DNA of 22,082 nt from the NCBI GenBank assembly GCA_003105285.1, contig PQAN01000117.1:1-22082 (forward strand). Direction: 5' to 3'. The first letter of the stretch is position 1. The number at the start of each line of letters is the position of its first letter. Origin of the DNA: Methylocystaceae bacterium. GTDB lineage: Bacteria; Pseudomonadota; Alphaproteobacteria; Rhizobiales; Beijerinckiaceae. Below, piece by piece: positions 21,485 to 22,082 of this stretch. The notes below the pieces were generated by a model. It worked only from the letters and a program-made list of their open reading frames with translations. It ran no database searches and was not told the DNA's origin. The translations under genes and the position numbers were made by a program.

Positions 21485-22082
21485 GGCTTGTCAGAAACAG
21501 TGGGACGGATCGTGGTGTCGACAGGCTGCGCGAATGGCTGGATCAGGGCGCTCTCATAGACATCGTTTCCCCATCCTTTTCGCTGCTTGCTTTTGCAGAG
21601 CTTAGAGGCGTCCTCGATCGGATCGAGCGATGCCGACTGTTGCTCGGAGACGCCAGTTCGGTTCTTCCAGGCCTTCTCGGGGGTGAAGCTGACATCGTCT
21701 TCCGGGGACAACTCCAAGGGCGTTGGCTCGCGCGCCTCGTTGCCGATTGGGCCCGGAAGCGGGTTGAAATTCGACATGCACGCCGGTCGCCGCCTCAGTC
21801 GCTGATACTCGTCAACGGCAAGCCTGACTTCCGTCGAGCCATGGTCGGCACATGCTCATTCACGTCTGATGGTCTGGGTGTCACACCGAGCGGTCGCTTG
21901 GGGTTGGTTCAGGCAACCGAGTCGGATGCCGAGACTGCTGATTTCTCGGAATGGTTTCGCTCGAACTGGGATGACATCGAGGCGAACCCATCTGCAAAGG
22001 CCCACTTTCTAAACGCGCTGGAAGAAATCGCCTCGCAGCGCGCGCCATCGCTCGTCTATGAGCTATGTGGGATTTTGGGTGA
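21481..22082 (+). CDS. N-terminus of a probable PLD-like/helicase-type defence protein, partial
   Basis: The frame is open for 200 codons to the right edge. DRLREWLDQGALIDIVSPSF and SLLAFAELRGVLDRIERCRL are typical of the PLD-like region at the N-terminus of large helicase-type restriction or defence proteins. VGTCSFTSDGLGVTPSGRLG resembles the second half of such domains (the 'GSxNFTxxGLG' segment), and FSEWFRSNWDD is also typical. No complete HxK catalytic motif is seen in this part, and the helicase motifs would lie beyond the window. It starts inside the stop of the ribbon-helix-helix gene. The helicase assignment is an inference. Confidence 0.65.
   Translation, partial: MRLVRNSGTDRGVDRLREWLDQGALIDIVSPSFSLLAFAELRGVLDRIERCRLLLGDASSVLPGLLGGEADIVFRGQLQGRWLARLVADWARKRVEIRHARRSPPQSLILVNGKPDFRRAMVGTCSFTSDGLGVTPSGRLGLVQATESDAETADFSEWFRSNWDDIEANPSAKAHFLNALEEIASQRAPSLVYELCGILG

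Noticed and set aside
1..22082. CRISPR arrays, tRNA or rRNA genes, insertion sequences
   Set aside because: No regularly spaced repeats, tRNA-like cloverleaf, or transposase with terminal inverted repeats was seen. The integration target is guaA rather than a tRNA gene.

Overview
The window looks like the left end of an integrated genomic island (probably a decayed integrative conjugative element) in an alphaproteobacterium, most likely a member of the Rhizobiales. The first 221 bases are the 3' end of guaA (GMP synthase), a known integration target. A P4-type tyrosine recombinase follows immediately, and then comes accessory cargo. The DNA is GC-rich, and the backbone families (AlpA-like regulator, DUF2958, ParB-like, DUF736, DUF932, DUF6499 regulator, trb remnants) are typical of alphaproteobacterial islands and plasmids.

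Layout. (1) 1-221 guaA end; 222-537 presumed attachment/arm-site region with a repeated TGACGGTA octamer; 538-1793 integrase gene, apparently broken by a one-base frameshift. (2) 2013-4864, minus strand: a complete four-gene ubiquitin-like conjugation operon in the order two-domain ubiquitin-like protein, E2, JAB/JAMM peptidase, E1. Content and order match the antiphage Bil (bacterial ISG15-like, bilABCD) system. (3) 4976-9844, minus strand: a tight three-gene operon encoding a sigma-factor-like protein, a 218-residue protein of unknown function, and a 1138-residue fusion of an ImmA/IrrE metallopeptidase, a UvrD-type helicase and a Cas4/AddB-like Fe-S nuclease-like domain. Both operons carry the same bipartite element (GGTTCCGG-N13-CCGGAATTAG) at 63-64 bases from their first start codon, so the sigma-like protein may control both. 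I consider this linked regulon the most interesting content of the window.

(4) 10392-19825: island backbone and cargo. An AlpA-like regulator, DUF2958, a divergent LysR/DUF4260 pair, a large ParB-like protein, a P-loop ATPase, a SRPBCC-like protein, DUF736, a TPR protein and DUF932. The ParB-like and DUF932 genes share a duplicated leader of 165-199 bases that ends in a strong palindrome.

(5) 20122-21190: a scar of fused, broken genes (DUF6499 regulator, 5' part of trbB, 3' part of an isochorismatase-like hydrolase), which indicates loss of the conjugation module. (6) 21272-22082: a ribbon-helix-helix protein overlapping by four bases a long gene that runs off the window. Its N-terminus looks like the PLD-like region of helicase-type defence or restriction proteins. 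All family calls come from reading the protein sequences; no database search was possible.
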